The translations under genes were made by a program, and so were the position numbers. From Alteromonas sp. MMG017 (GTDB lineage Bacteria; Pseudomonadota; Gammaproteobacteria; Enterobacterales; Alteromonadaceae), in contig NZ_JAGJDY010000013.1 in assembly GCF_018100795.1 (NCBI RefSeq), positions 44,669 through 108,668 on the forward strand: DNA of 64,000 bases, in the 5' to 3' direction. Shown here one piece after another: positions 63,925 to 64,000 of this stretch. Positions within the stretch are counted from its first letter, which is position 1. The number at the start of each line of letters is the position of its first letter. The notes under the pieces are model-generated. The model did no database searches. It was not told the origin of the DNA and saw only the letters and a list, made by a program, of their open reading frames with translations.

Positions 63925-64000
63925 CCTAACAAGTCACTGCAAAGGACTAAAAACAGCTGGCTATTGCTCGTGCCTCGCTATTTTAGCCTCTGAGTGAGGC
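63925..64000 (+). repeat. attC-like recombination site 3, truncated by window end
   Basis: Starts CCTAACA (63925-63931) and continues with a spacer and a hairpin GCCTC-TGAGT-GAGGC that reaches the last base of the window, matching the hairpin that precedes GTTAG in site 2. The expected GTTAG core lies just beyond the window. Confidence 0.75.

Larger units (their letters stand above)
62119..64000 (+). mobile_element. Integron-type gene cassette array (attC cluster), integrase not in window
   Basis: Three plus-strand ORFs each end close to an attC-like site that opens with CTAACA and, where complete, ends with GTTAG followed by the next cassette. Long imperfect hairpins with the shared sequence GGGACACAAACACGC in sites 1 and 2 support the call, and a hairpin just before the R' core is like that of Vibrio-type repeats. 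Gene order ORF-attC-ORF-attC in one direction is the rule of integron arrays. The left end has no intI, so this could be the distal end of a chromosomal integron or a CALIN (attC cluster lacking integrase). Cassettes are AT-rich with poor codon-start signals, unlike the neighbouring core genes. Confidence 0.8.

Overview
The window reads as a chromosomal segment of a marine gammaproteobacterium of the Alteromonadales, most likely Alteromonas or a close relative. This is inferred from protein similarity by eye and from gene order: fabA-rmf-DUF3466-uup-glutaredoxin-rlmKL-pyrD, msrC-proQ-prc, pepN-DUF2835, a 180-kDa-class NAD-glutamate dehydrogenase, a DUF1302/DUF1329/YCF48/RND operon, and GlyGly-CTERM secreted proteins. 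No rRNA, tRNA, CRISPR array, prophage or insertion sequence was seen. Nearly all of 1-61890 is ordinary core genome; the right end (about 62119-64000) is a different, mobile kind of DNA.

Layout. 1-2.5 kb: CRY-DASH photolyase/cryptochrome, a small basic protein, and fabA under a clear FabR-type operator. 2.5-15.1 kb, minus strand: rmf (short and easy to miss), a DUF3466 secreted protein, uup, a glutaredoxin-like protein, rlmKL (the last four in one tight run), pyrD and NAD-GDH. 15.3-22.2 kb, minus: an envelope operon DUF1302 barrel - DUF1329 - YCF48 propeller - RND/MMPL permease. 22.4-28.2 kb, minus: sodium-coupled symporter - NhaC antiporter - PepN - DUF2835. 28.3-33.9 kb, minus: prc, proQ, an acidic 96-residue protein, msrC, a SIMPL protein and a class V aminotransferase. 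33.9-34.4 kb is a gap holding a plus-strand transcription unit (41-codon ORF, GNRA hairpin, intrinsic terminator). 34.4-38.7 kb, minus: gamma-class carbonic anhydrase-like protein, tesB overlapping a Ser/Thr kinase-like gene, rlmJ. 39-42.5 kb, minus: branched-chain 2-oxoacid dehydrogenase E1alpha/E1beta/E2. 43-47.9 kb, plus: a large secreted subtilisin-like protease. 48-51 kb, minus: rmuC and class I fumarase. 51.3-54.9 kb, plus: pabB-nudL and sdaA. 55-57.8 kb: cysB, a short orphan histidine kinase and an anchored coiled-coil protein. 57.8-61.8 kb: LysR regulator divergent from a 3-oxoacid CoA-transferase pair, then a DEAD-box helicase whose ribosome binding site lies inside a hairpin.

62.1-64.0 kb: three small ORFs of unknown function, each followed by an attC-like recombination site (the third cut by the window edge). 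No integron integrase is visible on the left, so this is either the far end of a chromosomal integron or an integrase-less attC cluster (CALIN). It is the most accessory part of the window, and its cassette proteins are the best candidates for undescribed functions.

Themes: amino-acid and protein catabolism (secreted protease, PepN, sodium-coupled symporter, GDH, serine dehydratase, branched-chain 2-oxoacid dehydrogenase, CoA-transferase) fit a copiotrophic marine heterotroph that feeds on peptides. Start codons were revised where a Shine-Dalgarno sequence, family length or upstream signal pointed to a different start from the longest open frame.
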